A stretch of 8,001 nucleotides of DNA from Syntrophomonadaceae bacterium (lineage in GTDB: Bacteria; Bacillota_D; Dethiobacteria; DTU022), in NCBI GenBank assembly GCA_003564505.1, contig PXFD01000120.1, forward strand, positions 1 through 8,001. The letters are read 5' to 3'. Position 1 is the stretch's first letter. Each line of letters starts with the position of its first letter. Below are positions 1-7,365 of the stretch, in pieces. A model generated the notes under the pieces. That model made no database searches, had not been told where the DNA came from, and saw nothing but the letters and a program-made list of their open reading frames with translations. A program made the translations under genes and the position numbers.

Positions 1-2654
1 CTTGAGCCCCAACGCCCCGGCCCAATCAGAATGTAATTGCAATTTTCCTTTTTCAAATAAGCATTCAAACTGTGGATTTCTTTCGCAATGTCTTTGGTTT
101 TCATAGGATCAAATTTTTCCGGAACTACATAAACTATATCTCTAATACCATCAATAACTCCGTTACCCATACCCCTGGTGGAATAGAGGATCATGTCATC
201 TCGATCTACGAGAGAGGTATCGACCACCATACTGTCCACACTTCTGATAAGCGGTTTTACCTGCAGTATATATAAAGTAGTCTTGCCATCTATATCTTTG
301 TTCAGATCTAATGAAAATTCTATTTCAACCGGTGCACCAAGGGCACTGCCCATTATATCGAGAAGGCGCTCTAAGGTGGGTGCCAGGGGCACCTGCTTGT
401 ATTCAAGAATATAGCTGAAATCAATAATTCTTGGCCCTGCAGCATGTAAGCCCGGTTTTACAGTGTCAGCAGAAGCATCGTATACCGATGTGCTCAAGGC
501 CAGGGTACCATGACTCTCCGCGTACTCAATGGGCAATCTCTCAAGGGTGGCATTTGAGCCTTCAACGAGGTTAAAATCATTTTTATCTACATTTAAAGCA
601 TAGAAATATCTCTGGGTATTCGCCAGCATATCATTAATCGTCATCATCTTCATTTTAGGGTACCTGGGACAGAATCGGTATGAAGCTTCGCCATCTACAA
701 TACTCTTACCCAACCCAACAGCAATCAGCCCTATACCATCTTCAGGTTTCATATGCGAAAAGGGGTAGTAGTTATAAGATTGAGCTACTCCACTGACATG
801 AGGGTAATAATAATGCTCATATCTATTGCCAACTAGCTCCTGGATGATTACTGCCATTTTTTCCTCTTCTATGGAGTGGTTAATAGAATCAAAGTAGCTG
901 CGGGCCAGGGGTGCAAAAACAGAAGCATAAATCATTTTTATTGCTGTTTCGAGCTGGTTCAGCCTCTTTTTCAGGTCACCATCATTATTGGGCAGATAGT
1001 AAGTTTCGTAAATCCCTGAGAAGGGCTGCGAAAGGCTATCTTCAAAAAGACCAGAGCTTCTGACTGCCAGAGGGCCTTTAAGGTGGGACAACATTTTCTC
1101 AAGTCTTTGACTGAGCAGAGGAGTTAGCTTAAGCTTAGAAAAAAGTTCTCGCGTTTCAATGTAATCTTTTTCAGTTTCAATAAGTGCACAGTAATCAAGC
1201 TGCTCAATAAAATTCTCAAACTCATCGGTGCCGACAATAATTGTTTTTGGGATATTTACGTTAATTTCCTGCATTAATTCTTTAAACTCTTTTTTTTGGA
1301 GGACTGATTCAGTAAAAGCAATTCCCCTTCCCTTGCCACCAACAGAGCCATTTGAAATACGCATCAGGTAAGATTTTTCCTTAATAGCAGTTTCAGAAAA
1401 CACCGAAATATAGTCGCGTTTTTTTTCAAGCCATCTGTCTCGTAGAACCTGTTTAATAAATGTTCGAATCTCTTCCGGTCCACTAAAATCTTCAGATCGT
1501 GCTTTTTTAAGGCGCAGCGCGCTTTTAATTTCCCCTTTTGCCATAAACCAGGTTGAAAAATCATTACGATTGCTATGATAGGCTATAGTTTCGGCAGGGA
1601 TCGTATTAATAAATACTTCAAATTCTTTCAGATATCTTGCCTCTGCAATAACCTTACCCTCAAGGTCTTTAAATAGAAAGTTGCCAAAACCAAGGTGTAA
1701 ATGAAAAAAATCTATCAAATCATTGGAAAGCCGGTTTGAATTCTTATCAATAAAGCTCAGGTTATTTTCCAGGGCAAAGTCCACATTTTCTGGCTCGGAA
1801 GACTGGACCACTATTGGCACCGATAATTTGCCTTTTATACTCTCAACAAGCTTTTTGCCGGCACAATGATCAGGTTTCCCGCCAAGAGGAAAGGTGACAT
1901 CTGTAATCAGGCAGAGCATATAATCATAATACTTCTCAAAGAGATAAAGAGCTTCTTCGTAGGTAGAAGCAAGCAGCACTTTCGGCCTTGCTCGCATTTT
2001 CAGCAATTTATAGCGGGCATCTACATCTTCGCCGCTTATCAGGCGATGAACCTCGCTTATAATTACACTGTACAGGGTTGGCAGATAACGGGAGTAATAG
2101 CGAATTGAATCTTCAACAACCAGAATAATTCGTACATCACCATTTGCGGTGTCATTTTCAGCATTAATCGAGTCTTCAATATACTTGATCATGGCCAGGA
2201 AAATGCTGCTGTCACCATTCCAGACAAACATTTTGTCAACATCGACCAGGCTCTCTTTCATGCCGGCGTAAAGATTAATTTGGTTGTTATTATTAATTAA
2301 GAGCAATATCGGCAGGTTTGGGCTGATTTCCCTGATTTTTTTACTTAAGATTTGCGGCATTTGTTTATCAATACCGGTAACAACAATGCCCAGGTCAAAA
2401 TGACCGGTTTCAATTTTTTCCATGGCATCCTCAACAGAAAAAACCGAGGTAATTCGCGGAGCGCTGGAAATATTCAGCTGGTAGTATTCACCGTAGATCT
2501 GCTCGAATATCTGCCCCTCTCTTTCCAGGATATAGGCATCATATGCAGTGGCAACAAGGAGAATTTCCTTAACCTTAAAGGGCATCAGATCGTGAAATAT
2601 TGATAGATTAGACCTTTGAGGCTTAAACAGCCCATCATATTTGGCCGGACTCAT
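1..2654 (-). CDS. Receiver-receiver-PEP/pyruvate-binding (PPDK_N-like) domain protein, C-terminus cut by window edge
   Basis: An uninterrupted frame of 884 codons runs from ATG at 2654 off the left edge. The start is preceded by GGGGGG five bases upstream (2660-2665), a poor but usable ribosome site; the next in-frame ATG (codon 24) has nothing better. Residues about 27-155 resemble a degenerate response-regulator receiver, with no acidic pair and no acceptor Asp. Residues about 175-320 form a second receiver that keeps its acidic pair (VVED, Asp182), an acceptor Asp252 (LITDV) and Lys304 (FIDKNS). The rest resembles the N-terminal nucleotide-binding domain of PEP synthase and pyruvate phosphate dikinase: a VGGKGRG loop (Lys441), AVRSSGLFED (Arg532, Glu538, Asp539), FSGIYET, IIQELV, LQVKPL, and GPGRWGS near the cut. 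From memory, proteins of this kind are about 950-1000 residues and have no phosphohistidine or PEP-barrel domain, so roughly 100 residues are probably missing here. Substrate and role are unknown. I infer a cytosolic, possibly phosphorylation-gated, ATP-using enzyme or phosphotransferase. It is divergent from gdhA. Confidence 0.88.
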   Translation of the reverse strand, partial: MSPAKYDGLFKPQRSNLSIFHDLMPFKVKEILLVATAYDAYILEREGQIFEQIYGEYYQLNISSAPRITSVFSVEDAMEKIETGHFDLGIVVTGIDKQMPQILSKKIREISPNLPILLLINNNNQINLYAGMKESLVDVDKMFVWNGDSSIFLAMIKYIEDSINAENDTANGDVRIILVVEDSIRYYSRYLPTLYSVIISEVHRLISGEDVDARYKLLKMRARPKVLLASTYEEALYLFEKYYDYMLCLITDVTFPLGGKPDHCAGKKLVESIKGKLSVPIVVQSSEPENVDFALENNLSFIDKNSNRLSNDLIDFFHLHLGFGNFLFKDLEGKVIAEARYLKEFEVFINTIPAETIAYHSNRNDFSTWFMAKGEIKSALRLKKARSEDFSGPEEIRTFIKQVLRDRWLEKKRDYISVFSETAIKEKSYLMRISNGSVGGKGRGIAFTESVLQKKEFKELMQEINVNIPKTIIVGTDEFENFIEQLDYCALIETEKDYIETRELFSKLKLTPLLSQRLEKMLSHLKGPLAVRSSGLFEDSLSQPFSGIYETYYLPNNDGDLKKRLNQLETAIKMIYASVFAPLARSYFDSINHSIEEEKMAVIIQELVGNRYEHYYYPHVSGVAQSYNYYPFSHMKPEDGIGLIAVGLGKSIVDGEASYRFCPRYPKMKMMTINDMLANTQRYFYALNVDKNDFNLVEGSNATLERLPIEYAESHGTLALSTSVYDASADTVKPGLHAAGPRIIDFSYILEYKQVPLAPTLERLLDIMGSALGAPVEIEFSLDLNKDIDGKTTLYILQVKPLIRSVDSMVVDTSLVDRDDMILYSTRGMGNGVIDGIRDIVYVVPEKFDPMKTKDIAKEIHSLNAYLKKENCNYILIGPGRWGS

Positions 2655-2703
2655 CAGTTCCCCCCAACTGCCGGCACCAAGAGATCTTGCCGAACAATTT
2701 TTC

Positions 2704-2733
2704 TTGACTTCTATTATAGTATAATACAATAAT
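2704..2733 (+). promoter_or_regulatory. Candidate sigma-70-type promoter of gdhA
   Basis: TTGACT at 2704-2709 is followed after 18 bases by AATAAT at 2728-2733 (five of six matches in each box). It lies about 100 bases upstream of the gdhA start. A perfect TATAAT also lies at 2720-2725, but it is only 10 bases from TTGACT and has no good -35 box at the normal distance, so the exact -10 box is uncertain. This is pattern matching only. Confidence 0.4.
2712..2726. repeat. Perfect 15-bp AT palindrome with mirrored -10 hexamers
   Basis: TATTATA, a central G, then TATAATA form a perfect dyad with 7-bp arms. Each arm contains a consensus TATAAT: the plus-strand one at 2720-2725 and the minus-strand one at 2713-2718. 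It sits between the divergent genes, so it may be part of two back-to-back promoters or a regulator site. AT-rich DNA can make such a palindrome by chance. Confidence 0.5.
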
Positions 2734-2746
2734 AAGAATATGGGAA
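2718..2746 (-). promoter_or_regulatory. Candidate promoter of the receiver-PPDK_N-like gene
   Basis: On the minus strand TTCCCA (2746-2741) is separated by 17 bases from TATACT (2723-2718), four and five matches to consensus. The predicted start of transcription would be about 55-60 bases upstream of the ATG at 2654. It overlaps the gdhA promoter candidate, so the two would compete for polymerase. The -35 box is weak. Confidence 0.3.
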
Positions 2747-2774
2747 AGTTTTAACCACCTATTGGTCAAAATTT
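2746..2774. promoter_or_regulatory. Operator-like inverted repeat between divergent genes
   Basis: The core is TTTTAACCA (2749-2757), five bases, then TGGTCAAAA (2763-2771): nine-base arms with one mismatch. Further pairs A2747/T2773 and A2746/T2774 extend it to 29 bp. It lies around or just after the predicted gdhA transcription start and just upstream of the minus-strand -35 candidate. Its size and symmetry fit a site for a dimeric helix-turn-helix repressor or activator. The regulator is unknown. If transcribed, it could also fold as a modest leader hairpin. Confidence 0.4.
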
Positions 2775-2829
2775 ACTCGCTTTGATTTAGACAGACTGCA
2801 CATACTAAACTGCAAGGAGCTGCCGACTG

Positions 2830-4191
2830 ATGACTTACATTGAAGAAGTAATTGCCCGCACAGAAGAGAAAAACCCTTCACAACCGGAATTTATTCAGAC
2901 TGTAGAAGAAGTGCTCACTTCCCTGGCCCCGACAGTGGAAAAACATCCGGAGTTTGTTGGAGCTGCGATCTATGAGCGCCTGGTCGAGCCTGATCGGCAA
3001 ATCATTTTCAGAATCCCCTGGGTTGATGATTCAGGTGAGGTTCGGGTGAACAGGGGGTTTAGGGTACAATTTAATAACGCAATAGGTCCTTACAAGGGAG
3101 GCCTGCGCTTTCACCCTTCAGTAAATCTCGGGATTATTAAATTTCTTGGTTTCGAACAAATCTTTAAAAATTCATTAACTTCCCTTCCGATGGGTGGAGG
3201 CAAAGGTGGAAGCGATTTCGACCCAAAAGGTAAAAGTAATGACGAAGTAATGAGGTTTTGCCAGTCCTTCACCCGTGAACTTTTTCGACACATCGGCCCC
3301 GATACTGATGTCCCGGCAGGGGATATTGGGGTTGGAGGCAGGGAGATCGGTTACATTTATGGTTATTATAAACGCATCCGCAATGAACATACCGGTGTGC
3401 TTACCGGTAAAGGGCTTGAGTATGGCGGTAGTCTGATCCGACCTGAAGCAACCGGTTACGGGGCAGTTTACTTTGCCGCTGAAATGCTTGCAACCAAAAA
3501 TGAAACTCTTGAAAACAAAATAGTAGCAATTTCCGGGGCAGGTAATGTAGCCCAGTATTCTGCTGAAAAAGCACTTGAACTTGGCGGAAAAGTTATCTCT
3601 TTTTGTGATAGCTCCGGAACAATTCTTGATCATGAAGGAATCGACCGCAGTAAACTAGATTACCTGATGGATTTAAAAAACAACAGGCGAGGGCGAATTC
3701 GTGAATATAGCGAAAAGTACCCGCAGGCCGACTATTATGATGGAAAAAGTGTGTGGGATGTTATCGGTGAAGAATCGATCCGGGTTGACCTGGCTATCCC
3801 AAGCGCAACGGAAAATGAAATTGATCAGAAACAGGCTGAAGCGTTGGTTAAAAACGGTTGCACCTGCATTTCTGAAGGGGCTAACATGCCCTCAACAGCA
3901 GAAGCGATTGATGTATTTCTCGATCATAAAATCCTCTTTGGCCCCGGCAAAGCGGCGAATGCCGGTGGAGTATCTGTATCCGGGCTTGAAATGAGCCAGA
4001 ACAGTATGAAATTGCTCTGGGAAAAAGATGAAGTAGACAATAGACTGAGGATAATCATGAAAAATATTCATGAATCGTGCCGCGATGCAGCAGAAGCTTA
4101 TGGGTTTGAAAGGTGTAACTACCTCTGTGGCTCCAATATCGCAGGTTTTCTGAAAGTGGCAAAAGCAATGCTTTCCTTTGGTATAGTCTAA
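2830..4191 (+). CDS. gdhA: Glutamate dehydrogenase, hexameric GdhA type, probably NADP(H)-preferring
   Basis: This 453-residue protein is close in length to the E. coli GdhA enzyme (447). It catalyses reversible reductive amination of 2-oxoglutarate with ammonium to L-glutamate in the cytosol. The N-terminal catalytic domain carries GPYKGGLRFHPS (Lys89), the active-site loop PMGGGKGGSDFDPKG (Lys125) and PAGDIGVGGREIG with catalytic Asp165. The coenzyme domain has the Rossmann fingerprint GAGNVAQ (236-242) and, at the end of the second strand, DSSG (from Asp260). An equivalent DSSG occurs in NADP-dependent E. coli GdhA, hence the cofactor inference; dual specificity is not excluded. PGKAANAGGVSVSGLEMSQN and the C-terminal SNIAGFLKVAKAML region are typical. 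ATG at 2830 follows AAGGAG (2814-2819) by 10 bases, a slightly long spacing. No damage is visible. It appears monocistronic: divergent promoter region upstream, terminator downstream, convergent response-regulator gene beyond. Direction of flux in the cell cannot be told from sequence. Confidence 0.97.
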   Translation: MTYIEEVIARTEEKNPSQPEFIQTVEEVLTSLAPTVEKHPEFVGAAIYERLVEPDRQIIFRIPWVDDSGEVRVNRGFRVQFNNAIGPYKGGLRFHPSVNLGIIKFLGFEQIFKNSLTSLPMGGGKGGSDFDPKGKSNDEVMRFCQSFTRELFRHIGPDTDVPAGDIGVGGREIGYIYGYYKRIRNEHTGVLTGKGLEYGGSLIRPEATGYGAVYFAAEMLATKNETLENKIVAISGAGNVAQYSAEKALELGGKVISFCDSSGTILDHEGIDRSKLDYLMDLKNNRRGRIREYSEKYPQADYYDGKSVWDVIGEESIRVDLAIPSATENEIDQKQAEALVKNGCTCISEGANMPSTAEAIDVFLDHKILFGPGKAANAGGVSVSGLEMSQNSMKLLWEKDEVDNRLRIIMKNIHESCRDAAEAYGFERCNYLCGSNIAGFLKVAKAMLSFGIV

Positions 4192-4243
4192 ATCGAAGGC
4201 TGGATAAATTGTTTCCGGCTTTAGAAACAAATTACCCTCTTTA

Positions 4244-4290
4244 CCCCTCGGGATGGTCCTCACCGGATCGTTGAGGGGATTTTTCTTTTT
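4244..4290 (+). terminator. Rho-independent terminator of gdhA
   Basis: CCCCTC (4244-4249) pairs with GAGGGG (4273-4278), followed by ATTTTTCTTTTT (4279-4290). A shorter competing hairpin, CCTCA (4258-4262) with TGAGG (4272-4276), uses the same 3' arm and leaves a compact 9-base loop. Either gives a GC stem followed by a U tract about 50-100 bases after the gdhA stop. Read on the minus strand the hairpin lacks a T tract, so it should not efficiently stop the convergent operon. I see no strong separate terminator for that operon in 4192-4313, only an AT-rich stretch. Confidence 0.8.
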
Positions 4291-4313
4291 AGAAGCTTAG
4301 TTAAAAATATTTT

Positions 4314-5708
4314 TTATTCATTATGCCGGTCGAGTTTGTCACGCAGAGTTTTTCGATCGATGCCGAGAACCTGGGCAGCCCGGGTCTTATTATCACCACA
4401 GCTTTGCAGCACATCCCTGATATGTTCCACTTCAATTTCCTGCAGGCTCTTATCAGACTTATCTTCCGCAAAAAGCAAGAGACGCATCGAACGAGGCAAA
4501 TCAGAAACTTCAACCATGTCACCTTTCACATTTTCAGCAAGGGAAGACATTAAACTGATCAGTTCTCTTGCATTGCCAGGCCATTCATAGAGCTGCAGCA
4601 CTCTAATGACTGTCTCTGAAAAAGATAGAGAAACAGTGCGCCCTAATTCACGGCACTCTCTGACCAACTGGTCCCTGCAAAGCGGTAAGATGTCGCTTTT
4701 CCTTGCCCGCAGAGGGGGAATAGAAATATTAATAACGTTCAACCGGAAAAATAAATCTTCTCTAAATAGCCCTTTACCGGACAGGTTGATTAAATCTTTT
4801 GCAGTAGAAGCAATAATTCTGCAGCTGACCGGCCTGCTAACAATGTCACCGACACAGGTCAGTTCATGATTTGTAAGGGCTTCAAGCAGCTTAACCTGCA
4901 CTGCCAGTGACGTTTTGCTAATTTCATCAAGATATACCGTTCCTCTACCTGCCAGTTCCAGAAAACCGGGTTGAGTTACTCTGCTCGTGGAGGGGCTACT
5001 TTTACCATCTTCGGTCTGGTCCTGCTCGGATTTAACATAACCGAATATTTCATTTTCAAGGATGCTATCCGGGATATTCTTGCAGTTAATATATATGAAG
5101 GGATAGTTGCTCCTGCTGCTCTCATAATGGATTACTCTCGCTGCCAGCTCTTTACCGGAGCCCCGTTCCCCAACAAGCATGACAGGCAGTTCACTGTCGG
5201 CTGCTCTTTTGATCAGATGGGAAACCTTTTTCATCTCCTGTGATTCTTCGATCAGTCCGAATTTACCAGCTATATTTTTACCGGGGGCAGTTTCTTTACC
5301 ACCTCTGATTGCCAGTTTTTCAAGCGCTTTTTCGATGGCCTGCTCCAACTCTTCATCGGTAAAGGGCTTGGCCAGGTATTCTTCCGCGCCGGCTTTTATC
5401 GCTTCTACCGCCCCTTCCACAGAAGCATAGCCGGTAATCATCATTACCTCGGTCTGTGGATAACGATCCCGAATATGCTTAATTAGGTCAAGTCCTCCAA
5501 CAAAGGGCATATGATAATCTGTAATGACAAGATCGACATGGTTGTCCTTTAACAAATTGATTGCTTCTTCAACGCTTTCACAGGAAAAAACAGAAAAACC
5601 CATATGCTCAATGCTGCGGTGAAGCACCTCTAAAGTGTCCGGAGAATCATCAACCACAACTATAACTTCATCCCTGCTATTCTTTGCCAACTGCTTTTTC
5701 ACCTCCAA
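4314..5708 (-). CDS. NtrC-architecture response regulator (REC-AAA+-Fis HTH) lacking the GAFTGA loop
   Basis: The 464-residue product has a receiver (about 14-130) with Asp20/Asp21, acceptor Asp64 (VITDYHMP), Thr92 and Lys114. An AAA+ domain (about 150-385) follows, with Walker A GERGSGKE (180-187), Walker B GTVYLDEI (256-263), arginine-finger motif FREDLFFRL (Arg316, Arg322) and sensor II WPGNARE (376-382). A Fis-type HTH (about 425-464) contains NKTRAAQVLGIDRKTLRDKL. Known NtrC-family activators contact sigma-54 through GAFTGA after ELFGH; here NEIFGYVK is followed by a hydrophilic segment (about 227-247) with no GAFTGA. Sensor I reads ASTAKD, without the usual Asn. I infer a DNA-binding regulator that does not use sigma-54 in the standard way, as in TyrR or Rhodobacter NtrC. 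The frame begins with TTG at 5708; a second TTG at 5690 sits 10 bases after GGAGGT (5706-5701) and may be the true start (458 residues). Both overlap the kinase gene, so translation is probably coupled to it. Its target genes are unknown. Confidence 0.93.
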   Translation of the reverse strand: MEVKKQLAKNSRDEVIVVVDDSPDTLEVLHRSIEHMGFSVFSCESVEEAINLLKDNHVDLVITDYHMPFVGGLDLIKHIRDRYPQTEVMMITGYASVEGAVEAIKAGAEEYLAKPFTDEELEQAIEKALEKLAIRGGKETAPGKNIAGKFGLIEESQEMKKVSHLIKRAADSELPVMLVGERGSGKELAARVIHYESSRSNYPFIYINCKNIPDSILENEIFGYVKSEQDQTEDGKSSPSTSRVTQPGFLELAGRGTVYLDEISKTSLAVQVKLLEALTNHELTCVGDIVSRPVSCRIIASTAKDLINLSGKGLFREDLFFRLNVINISIPPLRARKSDILPLCRDQLVRECRELGRTVSLSFSETVIRVLQLYEWPGNARELISLMSSLAENVKGDMVEVSDLPRSMRLLLFAEDKSDKSLQEIEVEHIRDVLQSCGDNKTRAAQVLGIDRKTLRDKLDRHNE

Positions 5709-7365
5709 TTGGAAACTTTACCGTAAATACCGTTCCTTCGCCGTGTTTGCTATCTACGGTTATCGCACCACGGTGAGACTGCACTATGCCTAAAGCAACC
5801 GGCAGACCAAGTCCTGCTCCTTCATTTGGCCCTTTTGTTGTAAAGAAAGGAATGAAAATGTTTTCAATATCTTTTTCTTTCACACCGATGCCAGTATCCT
5901 TAATAATGATAAAAACCTCATTAATTGTGCTGGCAGTTTTTATGGTTAATTCGCCTCCTTCAGGCATGGCCTGGATAGCATTGACAACCAAGTTGACCAA
6001 AACCTGGTTGAGCTGAGCCGGATCGATTTCAATCATAGGCAACTCTTCAGCATAATCTTTGATTAGCCTGATATTGCTTTTGCTGATCCTATTTTCAAGC
6101 AAGTAGAGCCCGTCATCAATTTTTTCGTTTAAATTGACCTTTACTTTTTCCGGAGGTGTCTGCCTGCTGAATAGCATCAGCTTGCGAATTATCTCCCGTC
6201 CATGGAGTGACGCTTTAATAATCTTGTTGACATCTTTCTCAACGCTTTCATCAATTTGACCATACTTTTTAATGAGCTGGGCAAAACCAAGAATGCTTCC
6301 GAGCGGTTCGTTTAATTCATGGGCAATTCCGGCTGTTAACTGCCCTACAGTAATCAGCCTATCAGCATGCAGCAGCTGCTGATGCAAGCGCTCCTTTTCA
6401 ACTTCGTACTGTTTCCTCGCCGCAACATGTCCCAGTTCTCCGGCTATCGCTTCTAACATGGGCTGCTCTTCTTTTAAGAAGGGGTCCTTGTATAGCTTCC
6501 CCGACTTTCGCATGTAACCTACTTCAACATATCCCCTGGTTTCACCGCCCACAAAAATATCTTCCCGTAAAGTGTAGTCAGGTCTCTTATAGTTACTGCT
6601 TGTGAATGTATGGTTGCCAAAGAATATTTTACAACAGGTATATTCTGGATGGAGAAACCCCGGTGGAATGATATCAACTGCTTCCAGCATAATATCTTCA
6701 AGTGATTTACCAGGTTCCGTGCCAATCCGGTTAATCTGATAGATTGTTTTTAATTCCTTAATCCTTTCTCCCAGAAGAAACTTTGCCTGGCGGTGTGATC
6801 TGGAAAAGCCAATGATATCAAAAAGATACTGGTAAAGCTCGACTTCCATGTCACTAAGTTCATAATGGCTTTGCCAGCCGAGAGCCACTGTACCGACGTT
6901 CTCTGTTTGCATTCGGACAGGCAAAATCAGCATAGTATTAAGCGAGGTTGAGTGATCTAAAGGTATTTCATGGTGAAAGTTTAAACCACCGCTGCTTGTC
7001 GCCTGACTGAGATTTTTAACGGAACCATTAAATACATAATTTTCAAGTGCATATACTGGGCATTGTTCATTAGCCTGATCTGGAAGGCATTCTGCAAATG
7101 TTACCTGACGCGAACTGTCTGGAAAATCATCAAGCTGGGTCATGTCCCATCCTTTCAGGACGGAATAACGAAAACGAAAATAACTGCGTGCACCCCTGGC
7201 AATAATTGAGATATACTGCGCACCGGAAAAATCAATCAGCAGCTTTGTAACATCCTCATAATAGTCGCTGATCACTCGACCTTTCTCTGCCAAAGCGATC
7301 AGCTTTAACGAAAGTTCATGGAAATGCCGCAGGATCTCGGGTGACTGTCTATTTTCGACGTTCAT
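5677..7365 (-). CDS. Soluble sensor histidine kinase with GAF-like sensory regions
   Basis: A 562-residue cytosolic protein with no membrane segment or signal peptide. Residues about 28-195 look GAF-like (for example MLILPVRM then VGTVALGW). Residues about 205-320 form a second sensory region with VDIIPPGFLHPEYTCCKI and GYVEVGYM, a layout I know from other soluble kinases; its ligand is unknown. A short coiled-coil linker leads to the HisKA helix with GIAHELNEPLGSILGFAQL and phospho-acceptor His349. The catalytic ATPase domain has an N box (NLVVNAIQAMPEGG, Asn462), G1 DTGIGV (Asp490), F box FIPFFTTKG (504-512) and G2 GAGLGLP (516-522), so it should be active. ATG at 7365 follows AAGGGG (7373-7378) with 7 bases between. 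Its last codons overlap the start of the response-regulator gene, which is good evidence that the two are cognate partners in one operon. The signal is not readable from sequence; a cytosolic cue such as redox, gas or metabolite is inferred from the lack of a membrane anchor. Confidence 0.95.
   Translation of the reverse strand: MNVENRQSPEILRHFHELSLKLIALAEKGRVISDYYEDVTKLLIDFSGAQYISIIARGARSYFRFRYSVLKGWDMTQLDDFPDSSRQVTFAECLPDQANEQCPVYALENYVFNGSVKNLSQATSSGGLNFHHEIPLDHSTSLNTMLILPVRMQTENVGTVALGWQSHYELSDMEVELYQYLFDIIGFSRSHRQAKFLLGERIKELKTIYQINRIGTEPGKSLEDIMLEAVDIIPPGFLHPEYTCCKIFFGNHTFTSSNYKRPDYTLREDIFVGGETRGYVEVGYMRKSGKLYKDPFLKEEQPMLEAIAGELGHVAARKQYEVEKERLHQQLLHADRLITVGQLTAGIAHELNEPLGSILGFAQLIKKYGQIDESVEKDVNKIIKASLHGREIIRKLMLFSRQTPPEKVKVNLNEKIDDGLYLLENRISKSNIRLIKDYAEELPMIEIDPAQLNQVLVNLVVNAIQAMPEGGELTIKTASTINEVFIIIKDTGIGVKEKDIENIFIPFFTTKGPNEGAGLGLPVALGIVQSHRGAITVDSKHGEGTVFTVKFPIGGEKAVGKE

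Noticed and set aside
1364..2603. Several 66-83 codon open frames on both strands within the receiver-PPDK_N-like gene
   Set aside because: They lie in other frames of a long gene with clear conserved motifs and have no supporting ribosome sites or domains.
2704..2725. TTGACT paired with the perfect TATAAT as a gdhA promoter
   Set aside because: The spacer is only 10 bases, too short for a sigma-70-type promoter; TTGACT with AATAAT at 18 bases is the better pairing.
3175..3633. 152-codon minus-strand open frame inside gdhA
   Set aside because: It is fully antisense to a conserved enzyme gene, has no recognisable domain, and reflects codon bias of the real gene.
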